From Trileptium ribeirensis (lineage: Eukaryota > Nematoda > Enoplea > Enoplida > Thoracostomopsidae), in NCBI GenBank assembly GCA_030248225.1, contig JASANE010005223.1, positions 1 to 64,000 of the forward strand: a stretch of DNA of 64,000 bases, read 5' to 3'. This document shows positions 47,101-54,544 of this stretch, in pieces. A program made the position numbers and the translations under genes. How positions within the stretch are numbered: position 1 is the stretch's first letter; each line of letters starts with the position of its first letter. Below the pieces are notes generated by a model, which did no database searches, was not told the DNA's origin, and worked only from the letters and a program-made list of their open reading frames with translations.

Positions 47101-48016
47101 GAGAAATCAGAAGTTTGCTTCCGGCAAGAACTAGCAGAAACCGGAACCAGTAACTCTAACCAGAATTTGCTGGAACCTAAATTCCGGCACTTACTTACGC
47201 ATACGCTACTTGCAACGCAGTATAAATTTAACAAAGTATGCTTTTTTAAGCAAACGAAACATTGAGCAATAATAACGTACAGAAATAAGAGTCATGCACA
47301 GATTACGATACAGCGCTACGACTTGATTTTTCTCCAGACTATCATCAGACATATGGGTATTATACGCCATGCGAAATTGGAAGTACGTCGCTTGAAGCAG
47401 TTGATCAATGTGTCCAGATAATAATCGTGACTTTTCTTCGTCTTTCAAGAGCTCGTCGAGCTGAAAGTGCATAATAATAACAATAATATAGACATTCTAT
47501 AATTGTTTACAAGTAGCACCCGGCTTGTTATATTTCCCCTGAAATTGAAAAGACCGTTAATTATGGACACTAATTAAAAAGCTACGTTATAGACATTCGC
47601 TTTAGATATGGCGAAAGTAAACTTAGCCAGCTAAACTTAAAACGGCATCTCAAGCTTTTGGGAAATTACACGTATTCAATGTTTTGGCGTACAAAATTAG
47701 ATGATGCTTCAACATCAACAACTTACACCTTTATCGTAGAGTAAAAATATTTGTTCGCATTCTGTGTCTAATATATACCAATTTCCAAAACGACCAAATG
47801 CATGTGAATTTAATGTTGACAAAAACAAAAATATCCAGTTCTGCATTTATTTCCTTAGTTAAGAAAACTAATATCTTTCCAACCTGCGCTAAAGCTTGAA
47901 TGCTTGTTTCGATATGGGTTGACGCGACTTGTGTAATAACTGCGTCCAACGTTGTCGACGCTTCCATCACCGTTGAGGTAGTTAGCAATTTCTTTGATAA
48001 TGATTGAGCACGAGTG
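25952..48016 (-). CDS. ckap5: CKAP5 / XMAP215 / ch-TOG / Msps homologue, C-terminal part (5' partial)
   Basis: XMAP215-family processive microtubule polymerase, which adds tubulin at plus ends and works at centrosomes and spindles. Exons in gene order: 48016-47884, 47460-47281, 44635-44516, 44053-43910, 42199-42011, 41158-40970, 34899-34704, 34209-34121, 26182-25952. Read together they follow human CKAP5 from the linker after TOG5 to the C terminus (I compared from memory): SIQALAQ, SGHIDQLLQATYFQFR, YNTHMSDDSLEKNQV, LKDLIYNLITVLLDQRL, VIRSINVMVVKLVERSD, KFLELVMK, CLWKLSRMLPD, LDRILLEMH, LRTIKTILHTLVKV, GLNDLYDFKQAHPYVDLTPF and DLENLRSRLEHVKRS. This region lies C-terminal to the tubulin-binding TOG array; in vertebrates it recruits TACC and SLAIN partners. 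The TOG1-5 exons must lie beyond the window. One segment between 40970 and 34899 is unresolved (see the candidate exon at 35611-35818). Confidence 0.9.
26183..27900. other. 3' part of the last CKAP5 intron, no gene
   Basis: AT-rich sequence with a GC-rich island at about 27280-27430 (CTAGTGGGGCGAGACGTGGC onward) and another C-rich patch near 27610-27690. Neither folds obviously into a tRNA or other RNA. Confidence 0.35.
27941..28316 (+). repeat. Three-copy tandem repeat, period about 125 bp
   Basis: Units start near 27941, 28071 and 28191. Each has CCGCCACATGCACAAATTGG, then TTTCAAACCGAAGCTTCGAA, CTCGTGAGTTCAAATCTTC and a CATATTTTA / ACGGCTACAG end. Moderately diverged. Confidence 0.8.
29363..30780. 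mobile_element. TIR element 1 (1.42 kb, non-autonomous)
   Basis: The left end is GGGTCATTTCACGAAACCAT; the right end reads ATGGTTTCGCGAAATGACCT, an inverted match with two differences in 20. A TACT target duplication flanks it (29359-29362 and 30781-30784). A run of 13 G lies just inside the left end, and C-run copies of the same motif (CCCCCCGACC) occur at about 29935, 30067 and 30264. No transposase-like frame is visible. It sits in the last CKAP5 intron, 20 bp from element 2. Confidence 0.7.
30801..32409. mobile_element. TIR element 2 (1.61 kb, non-autonomous)
   Basis: Ends are GGGTCATTTCACGCTACGAT at the left and ATCGTAGCGTGAAATGACCC at the right, a perfect 20-bp inverted repeat extending further with one mismatch. 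A TAAA target duplication flanks it (30797-30800 and 32410-32413). Inside are about eight copies of GGTCGGGGG(n)GTAAA, seven on the plus strand and one inverted near the right end. It shares its outer 13 bp with element 1, so the two belong to one family. No coding capacity is seen. The 4-bp duplication argues against Tc1/mariner, hAT and piggyBac. Confidence 0.85.
32414..34120. other. 5' part of the last CKAP5 intron, no gene
   Basis: AT-rich. Short frames at 32864-33118 (+) and 33396-33584 (-) have no recognisable content. Confidence 0.4.
34121..34209 (-). CDS. ckap5: CKAP5 exon: HASLMRKLQEVRKK
   Basis: The acceptor GTTCTAATTTCAG precedes 34209; the donor GTAAAA follows 34121. Two bases complete the Thr codon from the previous exon, then GQDTTDHASLMRKLQEVRKK, AAVSAGNAG. 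It corresponds to the short coiled segment YLERLKILRQRCG in human CKAP5. It ends in phase 0. Confidence 0.85.
34704..34899 (-). CDS. ckap5: CKAP5 exon: GLNDLYDFKQAHPYVDLTPF
   Basis: The acceptor TTTAATTTCAG precedes 34899; the donor GTTAGT follows 34704. It reads GLNDLYDFKQAHPYVDLTPF then TKRSTDHFRTYVQRSLDNIE, matching [20 protein letters not shown] and FFQSYVERGLRVIE of human CKAP5. It ends in a Gln/Asn/Arg-rich stretch with one extra base (phase 1). Confidence 0.95.
35611..35818 (-). CDS. Candidate CKAP5 exon (uncertain)
   Basis: An open frame of about 70 codons on the correct strand runs to LELLQ followed by GTTAGG, a plausible donor in the right phase (0) to join the next CKAP5 exon, GLNDLYDFKQ. 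The expected family segment here is a helix of the form DFLAEIFKKIGSKENTKE. The frame contains YESLASLFGRYPSKY and VNENDVGDILQDR, either of which might correspond, but no acceptor fits the phase-0 end of the preceding exon. The true exon may be shorter or elsewhere in 34900-40969. Confidence 0.25.
36240..36990 (+). pseudogene. Non-LTR retrotransposon remnant: RNase H domain and C-terminal tail
   Basis: Three-frame reading gives a broken RNase H. A segment AEYLGLEWLNQHYNDISVLF then CTHSQAL matches the CTDSQAL core, with the catalytic Asp read as His. After a stop it continues VPGYADLPGNKIADTKAK, the conserved WVPGH-GNE-AD block with His read as Tyr. Further on come DAVLLAKLR and a TLLSTK / VFHG / ICRDVASCPW region typical of the Cys-containing tail of such ORF2 proteins, and RDQTDDIIAFAHAS-like sequence. 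Several stops and frameshifts make it dead. It is antisense to CKAP5, within an intron. Confidence 0.8.
36854..36960 (+). repeat. 53-bp tandem duplication in the retrotransposon remnant
   Basis: GAGGCAACTGGTAGTGCATC starts at 36854 and again at 36907, continuing through GAACCTATCGTTACTGCGAG with three or so differences. It arose after or near the death of the element. Confidence 0.85.
37661..37925 (+). repeat. TGTTCGA-rich degenerate minisatellite
   Basis: More than a dozen GTTCGA words (TGTTCGAAATGTGTTCGAAT and similar) occur in about 200 bp. The block ends with GGCGAGTACTGTA, the same end as the MITE at 44972-45115, so it is probably an expanded interior of that family. Confidence 0.7.
38640..39590 (+). 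repeat. Repeat C array, five units of 154-178 bp
   Basis: The landmark CCCGATTTC falls at about 38691, 38869, 39039, 39196 and 39350. Units also carry TTGTCTATATAGGTTTTCC, CTGAATACGATAGTTTGGTT and a GCCTTTTCA block. The same unit appears at 11130-11500. It lies in the CKAP5 intron 34900-40969. Confidence 0.75.
40054..40253 (+). repeat. 100-bp direct duplication
   Basis: ATACGATGCGTTACCAGGGC begins at 40054 and 40154, with the following 80 bp nearly identical (TATAGTTTGTGTTG versus TCTAGTTTGTGCTG). A recent local duplication, in the intron before the ILNHLES exon. Confidence 0.9.
40970..41158 (-). CDS. ckap5: CKAP5 exon: ILNHLESIPNPDRSE and Ser/Gly-rich linker
   Basis: The acceptor ATTCCGTGATTCAG precedes 41158; the donor GTGAGT follows 40970. 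Sixty-three codons, phase 0 at both ends. It begins ILNHLESIPNPDRSETVHYI, equivalent to ILDHLTMIDNKNESE, then passes into a low-complexity Ser/Gly/Glu linker ending NSSRN. Confidence 0.9.
42011..42199 (-). CDS. ckap5: CKAP5 exon: CLWKLSRMLPD to LHTLVKVHKKS
   Basis: The acceptor GATGTTGTAG precedes 42199; the donor GTAAGT follows 42011. Sixty-three codons, phase 0 at both ends, with LQLDRILLEMHRFMEAFPQ and TPLRTIKTILHTLVKVHKK. Equivalent to the family LDRILLDIHIFMK and IRTLKTLLHTLCKLKG blocks. Confidence 0.95.
42925..43175 (+). repeat. Direct repeat, period about 145 bp
   Basis: TTTCCCATGCCCCAAAACCC near 42926 and TTTGCCATGCCCGAAAACCC near 43072 start two diverged units running through AAATTTGGAATTTTG or AAATTTTCGAATTTTG. 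A CAGTCACGGACAAAAGTAAG block lies upstream at 42640. Confidence 0.6.
43910..44053 (-). CDS. ckap5: CKAP5 exon: VIRSINVMVVKLVERSD
   Basis: The acceptor TTTTTGTCTTCAG precedes 44053; the donor GTAAGT follows 43910. Forty-eight codons, phase 0 at both ends. VIRSINVMVVKLVERSDATH and the closing KFLELVMK are near-identical to vertebrate CKAP5. Confidence 0.95.
44124..44369. repeat. 123-bp direct duplication with internal inverted arms
   Basis: ACAAGTCATGGTTTAAATT starts at 44124 and 44247. Each unit holds AAGTCATG and, about 45 bp later, CATGACTT, so each could form a hairpin. It lies 70 bp upstream, on the minus strand, of the VIRSIN exon acceptor. Confidence 0.85.
44516..44635 (-). CDS. ckap5: CKAP5 exon: LKDLIYNLITVLLDQRL
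   Basis: The acceptor GTTTAATTTCAG precedes 44635; the donor GTAAGA follows 44516. Forty codons, phase 0 at both ends: LVNCPGLTREAGDGPLKDLI, YNLITVLLDQRLTAIPDGPH. Matches the family segment around LKDLMHGLITLMLDSR. Confidence 0.93.
44972..45115. mobile_element. Tc1/mariner-type MITE (144 bp)
   Basis: The left end is TAGTACTCG after TA; the right end is CGAGTACTG before TA. Short inverted ends with a TA target duplication are typical of mariner-type MITEs. The interior is rich in GAGCGAACA and GCGAGCGA words. A related end (GGCGAGTACTGTA) closes the block at 37661-37925. Confidence 0.6.
45118..47280. other. CKAP5 intron, rest
   Basis: Contains two stretches rich in CCGGAACC (about 45765-45825 and 47095-47205) that recur at 55750-55785 and 56566-56655. 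No exon recognised. Confidence 0.4.
47281..47460 (-). CDS. ckap5: CKAP5 exon: SGHIDQLL helical segment
   Basis: The acceptor TGCACTTTCAG precedes 47460; the donor GTACGT follows 47281. Sixty codons in phase 0 at both ends, starting LDELLKDEEKSRLLSGHIDQ and including ATYFQFRMAYNTHMSDDSLE and ALYRNLCMTLIS. This is one of the most recognisable family blocks. Confidence 0.93.
47884..48016 (-). CDS. ckap5: CKAP5 exon: end of post-TOG5 linker
   Basis: The acceptor TTCTAATATCTAG precedes 48016; the donor GTTGGA follows 47884. It reads TRAQSLSKKLLTTSTVMEAS, then TTLDAVITQVASTHIETSIQ and ALAQ, matching the human stretch that ends in IQALTQ. The first codon is completed by one base, so an upstream exon ends in phase 2. 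The acceptor is weak in pyrimidines. Confidence 0.85.
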
Positions 48017-48439
48017 CTAGATATTAGAATATGGACATTTATTTCAACGCAAATACCCAATATTCTATCCCGAATACCCGAAAAGAAATCGAACAAAATT
48101 TATGTATATATCCGTTAAGTTCAAACAGTTTTCAGACAGCTGTCGAACATATAATAAAAAAGTGTAAAAAAGATCGAAAACATCTGGACCGAAATTCATT
48201 CATTATCCAATTAACTTCGGACGTAGGGCAAACAGTATTTCTAATTTAATAAGATTTGAGTAGGTAATTGAATTCAAAAATTAACAAAATGAATAGTAAC
48301 AGTTGGAAAGCTTGACCGAAAATATAGCTGTTTATTTTTGTTTAGAAGAGGTGCTGGCTGGATGTTCCAGAAGAGATGTGCCCAATATCCCGCAAACATC
48401 GCAACATACACATTTCTATCTCACTGGTAGCGGGCAAAC

Positions 48440-48720
48440 TCAAATTTGTTGCCTTATACATAGGTGCTCGTAGATATGGTGATTACCCCTGAGGCGCCGG
48501 ACCACTACCCTCTCCCATGGCTCGTGGCACGACGCCACCCCTCTTTGGTACGCGACGTAACATTTCACTAAAGTAGGCACACTATGGCGAAAGTAGGAAA
48601 CTTTGCGGCAAAAACTGGGGACAATCATACCAAAAGTGGAGAAATTTGCGTGAACTTAGGGAAAAATAGAAACTTCTAAAAATTTCGACACTCCATCCGC
48701 ACACATGCCAGAATCTTGAG
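48440..48720 (-). mobile_element. MITE family A copy, inverted and diverged
   Basis: It starts ATAGGTGCTCGTAGATATGG and ends in CTAAAAATTTCGACACTCC, a block shared with CTAAAAATTTTGACATTCT at 59080. Boundaries are uncertain. Confidence 0.4.
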
Positions 48721-49636
48721 CATGTGTGGCCTTATAGCAGAAATAGTTATAGCTATAATAAATCTAGAAATAGCATACAGTTGGGTGTAAAATAACATTA
48801 ATAAACCACGTGCCATTCAAAAGTGCAAGCGGCTACACAACTAAAGCAAATCCCTAATCTCACATTACAAACCTTGAGAACTAGAGGTAGTTGATTCGTT
48901 TCTAGCAAACAGCACATATGTTGAATTATTCAATAATGGCCTTGTTTTGGATGTATTGTTACAACGGCGATATATCTCGAAAATCTTAGATTTTCTTTGA
49001 TTGTTAGACCCCGTTAAAGCGGTGTGGTTGGCAGGAATAGGTGTCCAAGATCCGCTGGCTAAGGGCGTGTGTGTGGTACCGCCGTGGTAACCATTAATTT
49101 TCACCATGTTCCCCAATGCTATCTCTTAATTTTGCAACACTACTCATAATCGCTAAAATTGTCGACGCGTGCTGGACGATGCGAGGACATCGGTGGATAA
49201 ATATTACCCTTACGGTTTTGAGTCCGCACCCATTATGGAAACTAATGTTATATCTAACAAAGCACGAAGACATGGAAATCGTTGTCGACCAAAATATCTC
49301 AAATTTGGAGTTTCGAATCAGCAGAGGGAGAACGTTTCAGGGAGATGAGGTGTAAGCACTGGCGTTCCGCTATACGAGAAGAGAGCTTACCCCTTATGTC
49401 CGGCCACTGACCTCTTTTGGCCATCCCCGAAAGTTTGGCCCCGTAAATTTTTGATTTTGATCCAGAGAAATTTTTATCCCCGACCAACGTAAAGCGCAAT
49501 TTTAGTGAATTCTGGAATTTTTGCCCATTTTTGTCGTAGAATGCAGTAATAATGGCGCACACATGTATATAAACCAAAAGATATATGTAAAAACATACAT
49601 AATACACATAATACATTTATATTAGAATATATATGT

Positions 49637-49818
49637 TATAGGTGTTGGTTGGGGGAGTGGTGGCAAGGGCTCCCCTAACAGTCGGATCCCTAGCAATACT
49701 CCCCCGCCGATCGCGCGCAGAAAATATTAGCACATTGCGGTCAAATCGGCTATCCCTTAGGGACCTTCCCGGCCCACCGTTTACCCTGCCCTAAATCGAC
49801 GGACCTTCCACACCTATA
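49637..49818 (-). mobile_element. MITE family A copy with perfect 9-bp ends
   Basis: TATAGGTGT at 49637 is matched by ACACCTATA ending at 49818. Read on the minus strand it begins GTGGAAGGTCCGTCGATTTA and GGGCAGGGTAAACGG, closely matching the copy at 131-395. The flanks are AT-rich (ATATATGT and AATATATG), so the target duplication cannot be fixed. Confidence 0.6.
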
Positions 49819-49934
49819 AATATATGTATATAATTAAAAAATATTTATCCCCCCTGACTTGACTCCGAGAGCCCCCAGCACTATTGCTAAAGGCCATCCG
49901 AACCCCGAAAAAGTTTTTCTTGAGTCTCGGTAGA

Positions 49935-50008
49935 GCTAAAACATTGGACCACCAGGAACTAAACGCCTGGCTTTCTCGCAGTAGACACGCTAATTACTAC
50001 GCCATGCT
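49935..50008 (-). pseudogene. tRNA-like remnant, probable SINE head
   Basis: On the minus strand TGGCGTAGTAATTAGCGTG resembles a tRNA A box and D arm. About 30 bases later GTTTAGTTCCTGG resembles a degenerate B box. No complete cloverleaf. Confidence 0.4.
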
Positions 50009-50126
50009 TTTTTGCTTCATTACAATTCAAATACACTAAGCTGCACTGGGACCACAGCGGACTCATCAAATATAAGCTATATTTTGTTCTATATTGTTTT
50101 GTTAAATCGTACTTAGCTAAAGTATG

Positions 50127-50203
50127 GGTCCGATGAGAATCAATCCCCGGCGTTCAGCACAGGAAGAACAAGTGACACGTGCTAGCCACTACACTATGGA
50201 ACC
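50127..50203 (-). pseudogene. tRNA-like pseudogene or SINE head (77 nt)
   Basis: The minus strand begins GGTTCCATAGTGTAGTGGCT, a strong D-arm and A-box match (GTGT pairs with GCAC). It ends GGACC, which can pair with GGTTC through one G-T wobble, and the 77-nt length fits a tRNA. The anticodon stem does not pair and the T arm (GGGATTGATTCTCATC) is degenerate, so it is not a working tRNA. Confidence 0.5.
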
Positions 50204-50466
50204 GCTTTTGACATTTGGTAATTATTGATGTTGTTATAACCGGTGAATTAACATTTCAGAAGCAGTCATAATTGTGTGATCACTACAGTGAGGACTCCGA
50301 TAGGCGTTGTAATACAGAGGTCGACCCACTCTTCCTCCTATTTCGGAAGCCAGAGTTAATACTGGTCATTGTGACGAAACAAATACTAGAAAGCCTTCAA
50401 ACGAGCATTGTAAAAGCTTCAAAATATACAAATACATATATGCAACAAAAATTTCATGTTATGAAA

Positions 50467-50957
50467 TAGGGAACGACCGAATACCTAGGAACGGCTCAGT
50501 GCGTAGTGTTCGGGGGCGGTAGACTTAGGGTTAGGCTTATGTAGGTATGTAGAACGGCATAGCATGATGTCTCACTTCACATTCACGATGTGTCAAAGAA
50601 AAGGAACAAATCCTGCTGCATTTAGATCCCATAGTATTAATTCGCAACTATTATGTCAGCGAGATAGTGCACGGCTGATGAAGAACATAACTGTGGTGAT
50701 CAGAACATTCGATCCGGCTGCGAACTCAATTGATGAGATTCAAACGCATCTTGTCTTACCAAAGTTGCAATACGTTGGACGTATTTAGCGGTTTGCAGCA
50801 TCATTATCAGGACTCCGGCCGTAAAATTAGGATATCTGGTGGGCAGATTTTGACTCTATTTTTCAACTAACAACGGCCAGTCAACTATTCGGTATTCGGC
50901 CGAATATTGCCAACTATTCGGCCGAATACCGAATACCTACTATCCGGTCGTTCCCTA
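50467..50957. mobile_element. hAT-type MITE with 8-bp target duplication
   Basis: It starts TAGGGAACGACCGAATA and ends TATCCGGTCGTTCCCTA; the outer 13 bp are perfectly inverted. TTATGAAA flanks both sides (50459-50466 and 50958-50965). The 8-bp duplication with TAGGG-type ends is the hAT hallmark. The interior has repeated ATTCGGCCGAATA words near the right end. No transposase is encoded. Confidence 0.85.
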
Positions 50958-50969
50958 TTATGAAACATT

Positions 50970-53440
50970 AATACTCTAGCCTGACGCGTAACCAGTAATT
51001 TATGGCAGAGTCCCTAAGCCCAGCATGCAAATTATTCTGCTGACTACATATGCTAGTAGCGACATAACAACTTGTGTTTCCGTAACACAAAGTATATACA
51101 CAGGTGATTGATTATTACATACGTACCAAACCTAATAATACAAAGTCCGTTTAATTATGATTCAGTCGATCATCACCATATGATATTATGTACTAGCGAA
51201 TATAAAATAACCGCAGTTCCTTTGTTCTATTTATCATAAAAGCCAAAGAAACAGCCTCAGATTCATAATTATATTATTAATATACAGCATGTGTATATTA
51301 TTATAGTATTATTATACGCAGTAAAGTATATATATAAGGCAACGTAATGACCCGTATTGTATATACAGTCAGCACGTTTAACAATTAATCTGTACTAATT
51401 TGCTATATTTATATAGGTATTTCAAATATAATACGTGACATAAAAGTATAGGCCTGCTAACATATAGATATACTTCCTGCGTGCCATTACGAGACTGCAT
51501 CATACAGTGTATTCGATGTTCTAGGTCTTTTCCATTTATTCCCAGTTATAGGTTTAGAAATAAGAAAGCTAAACAGACATTCTCAAATATTCGTGGCACA
51601 CCACTCATGTGCCAGGGAAACAAAATTGTGTTAAAACAATGAAACAAAACTCGGCTCCTCGGACGCTATGCCAGCTTCGGCTCGTGTGAAGAGCCGAGCC
51701 TAGAGCCTAAATTCTCAACTTTACTCTCCAAATACACTTTTGGCGACAAGACGCCAAGTAGGCTAACAATATATCTCTCGACGAAATAAATTAGCCGCTA
51801 CATAGTTCTCTGATTGTTTATGAAATAAAACGCTCGATCATCATTATCATGGGTCCTAATTTTAGATATAAATAAAAAGGATTAATAAATACTACATATA
51901 AAAGAGGTTAAAATAATAGAGCACCATTCAAAATTCCACCGTCTGATTTTAAGCGTGTAAAGTTTAGTAGAGAGGCAACCATCATGTAGCATATATTTTT
52001 TGCTGTAATGAATGAGTAAATGTAATAAAAGTACTGTTAGTATTGGAGTAGTTTAAAAATTCTTTTACTTTTATCTTAAATCTGTCTTTGATTGTTAAAC
52101 ATTGCTAAAGAAGAATCGAGACAGAAAATGATAAAGAGAGAATATTCAAGGTTTCGTACAACAAAAACACCAATGAAAGTCGTTCTAGAATTAAGACAAA
52201 AAATGTGCCAATTAAGAAAACATTAACCCACTACTCAACGGTTACTTAGTCAAGTAAGGTACGAGATACCAGCAGTATGGATTAGCATTTGGAATACCGC
52301 TGAATTCTATGTCCAGTGAAATAATTAGCCGCCAAAAACATAACAGCGAACTAGCAAACATTATATAAACATGATCCTATTATAAAATCTTGAATAGTAA
52401 GGTATCATCGAGATATCAATATAAGGTTACACAAATTATGGCTCCAACAATAATTTCGCAAAACAACAATATTACAAAGAATTATTGGTACCGTTCGTTT
52501 TCCGATTAACGGACAAACTTGCTGACTTTTCCGCAGTTGTAACATTTGTAGTGTTAGGCCAATTTATAGCTACTACACACTCATGAGAGCGGCGCAGCGT
52601 GCTTGAATCAATAATTATTTCAGAATATTTGAATCAACAAGCGTTTCAGACCAACTTAATCCTATTAACGGTTTATGTGTATTTCCGTGTATTTAAAAAG
52701 TAAACCAGACACAAAAAATCAAAATTATGACTCAGTGTGAAATCGCAAAAATATATACAGTAACAGATCATTGTATAATGCTGCTTTCCGCTTATACTAA
52801 GAATGATATTCTGTATTGCCAATTCTAATATGCTATTTATACAAAATTACTGAAACGAATAGTACAAGCTGTTGTAAGTCTGAACGTTACTATCTGACGG
52901 CGAACTTGCGGCTATGCGGACGTAGGCTAAAAGATTTTCAGGGTCAGTTAGTACATACTTAGTTCTTATAAACAACACTACAAACACGATTAAATTATAT
53001 GCTACATATATATTGCTATACTATAACAATGTATACTACAAACACGGCTTAGTCAACAAAATCGACGCAGCACTCTTCAACACAAATTTAGCCGGGACCG
53101 AAACCGTAAGCACTTAAAGCAGTCAGCAATATATACAGGACTCATACGGTTTCAACGCTGCGTGTTATCTTATTTCCTCAGATACATCTTATTCATTAAG
53201 TCTTCTAGTTTCAAAGTTTTGTTAATATAAATATATATAAGTATTAGTCTTGTGTTTGTTTTCCCTATTGGAATATCCTGTTTTGCTGTTAAAAATGACA
53301 AATTTTTATATAAACTTACTTATATTACGTAAATTTTTATAATTTAAACATAGTTCGACCGTGCGGAAAATACTGACTTTCACTGCTTACACATAAATGA
53401 TCACATATGTTATGATGTTAAATTTAAATCGTACTTGCGC
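50970..53440. other. AT-rich gene-free stretch
   Basis: No exon recognised. A hairpin, CGGCTC loop GTGTGAA GAGCCG, lies at 51678-51696 among GAGCC-rich sequence. Confidence 0.4.
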
Positions 53441-53445
53441 ATAAT

Positions 53446-53950
53446 CTGTGACCTGGAAGGTCATGTAAAATAAACATATTCGGCGCATGGGTACGAAGTG
53501 GCAGTGCGACGCCTCAGAGGGATAAATATGGCTTGTAGAGCGCTGTAACCATACTACCTCCATACGGGCATCTGTGACCTGGAAGGTCATGTAAAATAAA
53601 CACATTCGGCGCATGGGTACGAAGTGGCAGTGCAGGGCCACAGAGGGATAAATATGGCTTGCAGAGCGGTGTAAGCATACTACCCCCATGTGGACATCTG
53701 TGACCTAGAGAGTCACGTAAAATAAACACAATCAGCGCATGGGTAGGAAGTGACAGTGCGGGGTTTCAGAGGGATAAATATGGCTTTTAGAGCGATGTAA
53801 CCATACTACCCCCATATGGACATCTGTGAAACACAATCGGCGCATGGGTAGGTAGTAGCAGTGCGGGGCTTCAGATGGATAAATATGGCTTGTAGAGCGG
53901 TGTAACCATGCTACCCCCATATGGACATCTGTGACCTAGAAAGTCACAAA
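53446..53950 (+). repeat. 126-bp tandem array derived from MITE family A
   Basis: CTGTGACCT occurs at about 53446, 53572, 53698, 53823 (damaged) and 53929, a period of 126 bp with one 20-bp deletion. Each unit contains GGGATAAATATGGCTT, then GTGTAACCATACTACCCCCA and TATGGACATCTGT, which is the 3' half of MITE family A, followed by GTGACCTAGAAAGTCAC. Because 126 is a multiple of 3 it creates long but meaningless open frames. Confidence 0.85.
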
Positions 53951-53989
53951 AAATAAGCTGCCACATTGTTGCTGTCGGCAAGGCGGATT

Positions 53990-54290
53990 GTAGAAGCGTT
54001 GGGCAAACTTTAACAAATGTCAAAAGAAAATTGCTCATAAATTTTCAGCCCTCGGCGGGAGAAGGGGCTGGCCTGGTGACACCGCGTGTCCTTAGGGAAT
54101 AAATATGGTCTGGGGGATCCGACGCTCTTAGGTGTAATCTTCTTACACTCCCTATGTACACTTATGATCTAGCGTCCTTTCGATAAACTGTTTTTGTTCA
54201 CTGAGAGGCTCCAGGGATAAATATGGCCTGGGGGTTCGGCACTTAGACGTGTAACCCCTACTCTCCCCGATCTCTAAAAAGTTCATTGAA
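53990..54290 (+). mobile_element. MITE family A copies adjoining the 126-bp array
   Basis: One fairly complete copy (54040-54175: GGGAATAAATATGGTCTGGG, GTGTAATCTTCTTACACTCC, CTATGTACAC) and a second 3' fragment (GGGATAAATATGGCCTGGGG at about 54213) lie in the same orientation as the array. Confidence 0.6.
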
Positions 54291-54323
54291 TAAACTGAAT
54301 ATAGAATTTTATGCTCCCCCTAG

Positions 54324-54541
54324 ATGTTTTGAAGGTAGTTTTGGAATATTTCAACAAACCACAATTTTCACGATGGAGCAAAGACATACAGCAGAAATGT
54401 AGTCTACAGCTGATGTCCGCACTCTGTTACAACCGCATGTCCCTGACAGCCGCGAAGCCGCATTTTCGAGCAATATGTTCTATGGTAATTGATACTGTAA
54501 CCGCTGGCATTACTGCCCATTTTATTCAGGCCCAACAGTGA
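54324..54541 (+). CDS. Candidate exon, helical, unrecognised
   Basis: The acceptor ATGCTCCCCCTAG precedes an open frame reading VLKVVLEYFNKPQFSRWSKD, IQQKCSLQLMSALCYNRMSL, TAAKPHFRAICSM and on to a TGA at 54539. The residue mix is typical of coding sequence and looks like packed helices. A GTAATT after ICSM (54484) could be a donor, making it an internal exon. No neighbouring exon or polyadenylation signal was found and I recognise no family. It lies directly after the MITE array. Confidence 0.35.
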
Positions 54542-54544
54542 TCG

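Noticed and set aside
50127..50203. Functional tRNA gene
   Set aside because: The anticodon stem does not pair and the T arm is degenerate, so it is listed as a pseudogene or SINE head.
53387..53920. Long minus-strand open frames with repeated LHRS-SHIYPS and HFVPMRR peptides
   Set aside because: They are translations of the 126-bp tandem repeat, whose length is a multiple of three. No start, splice or promoter evidence.
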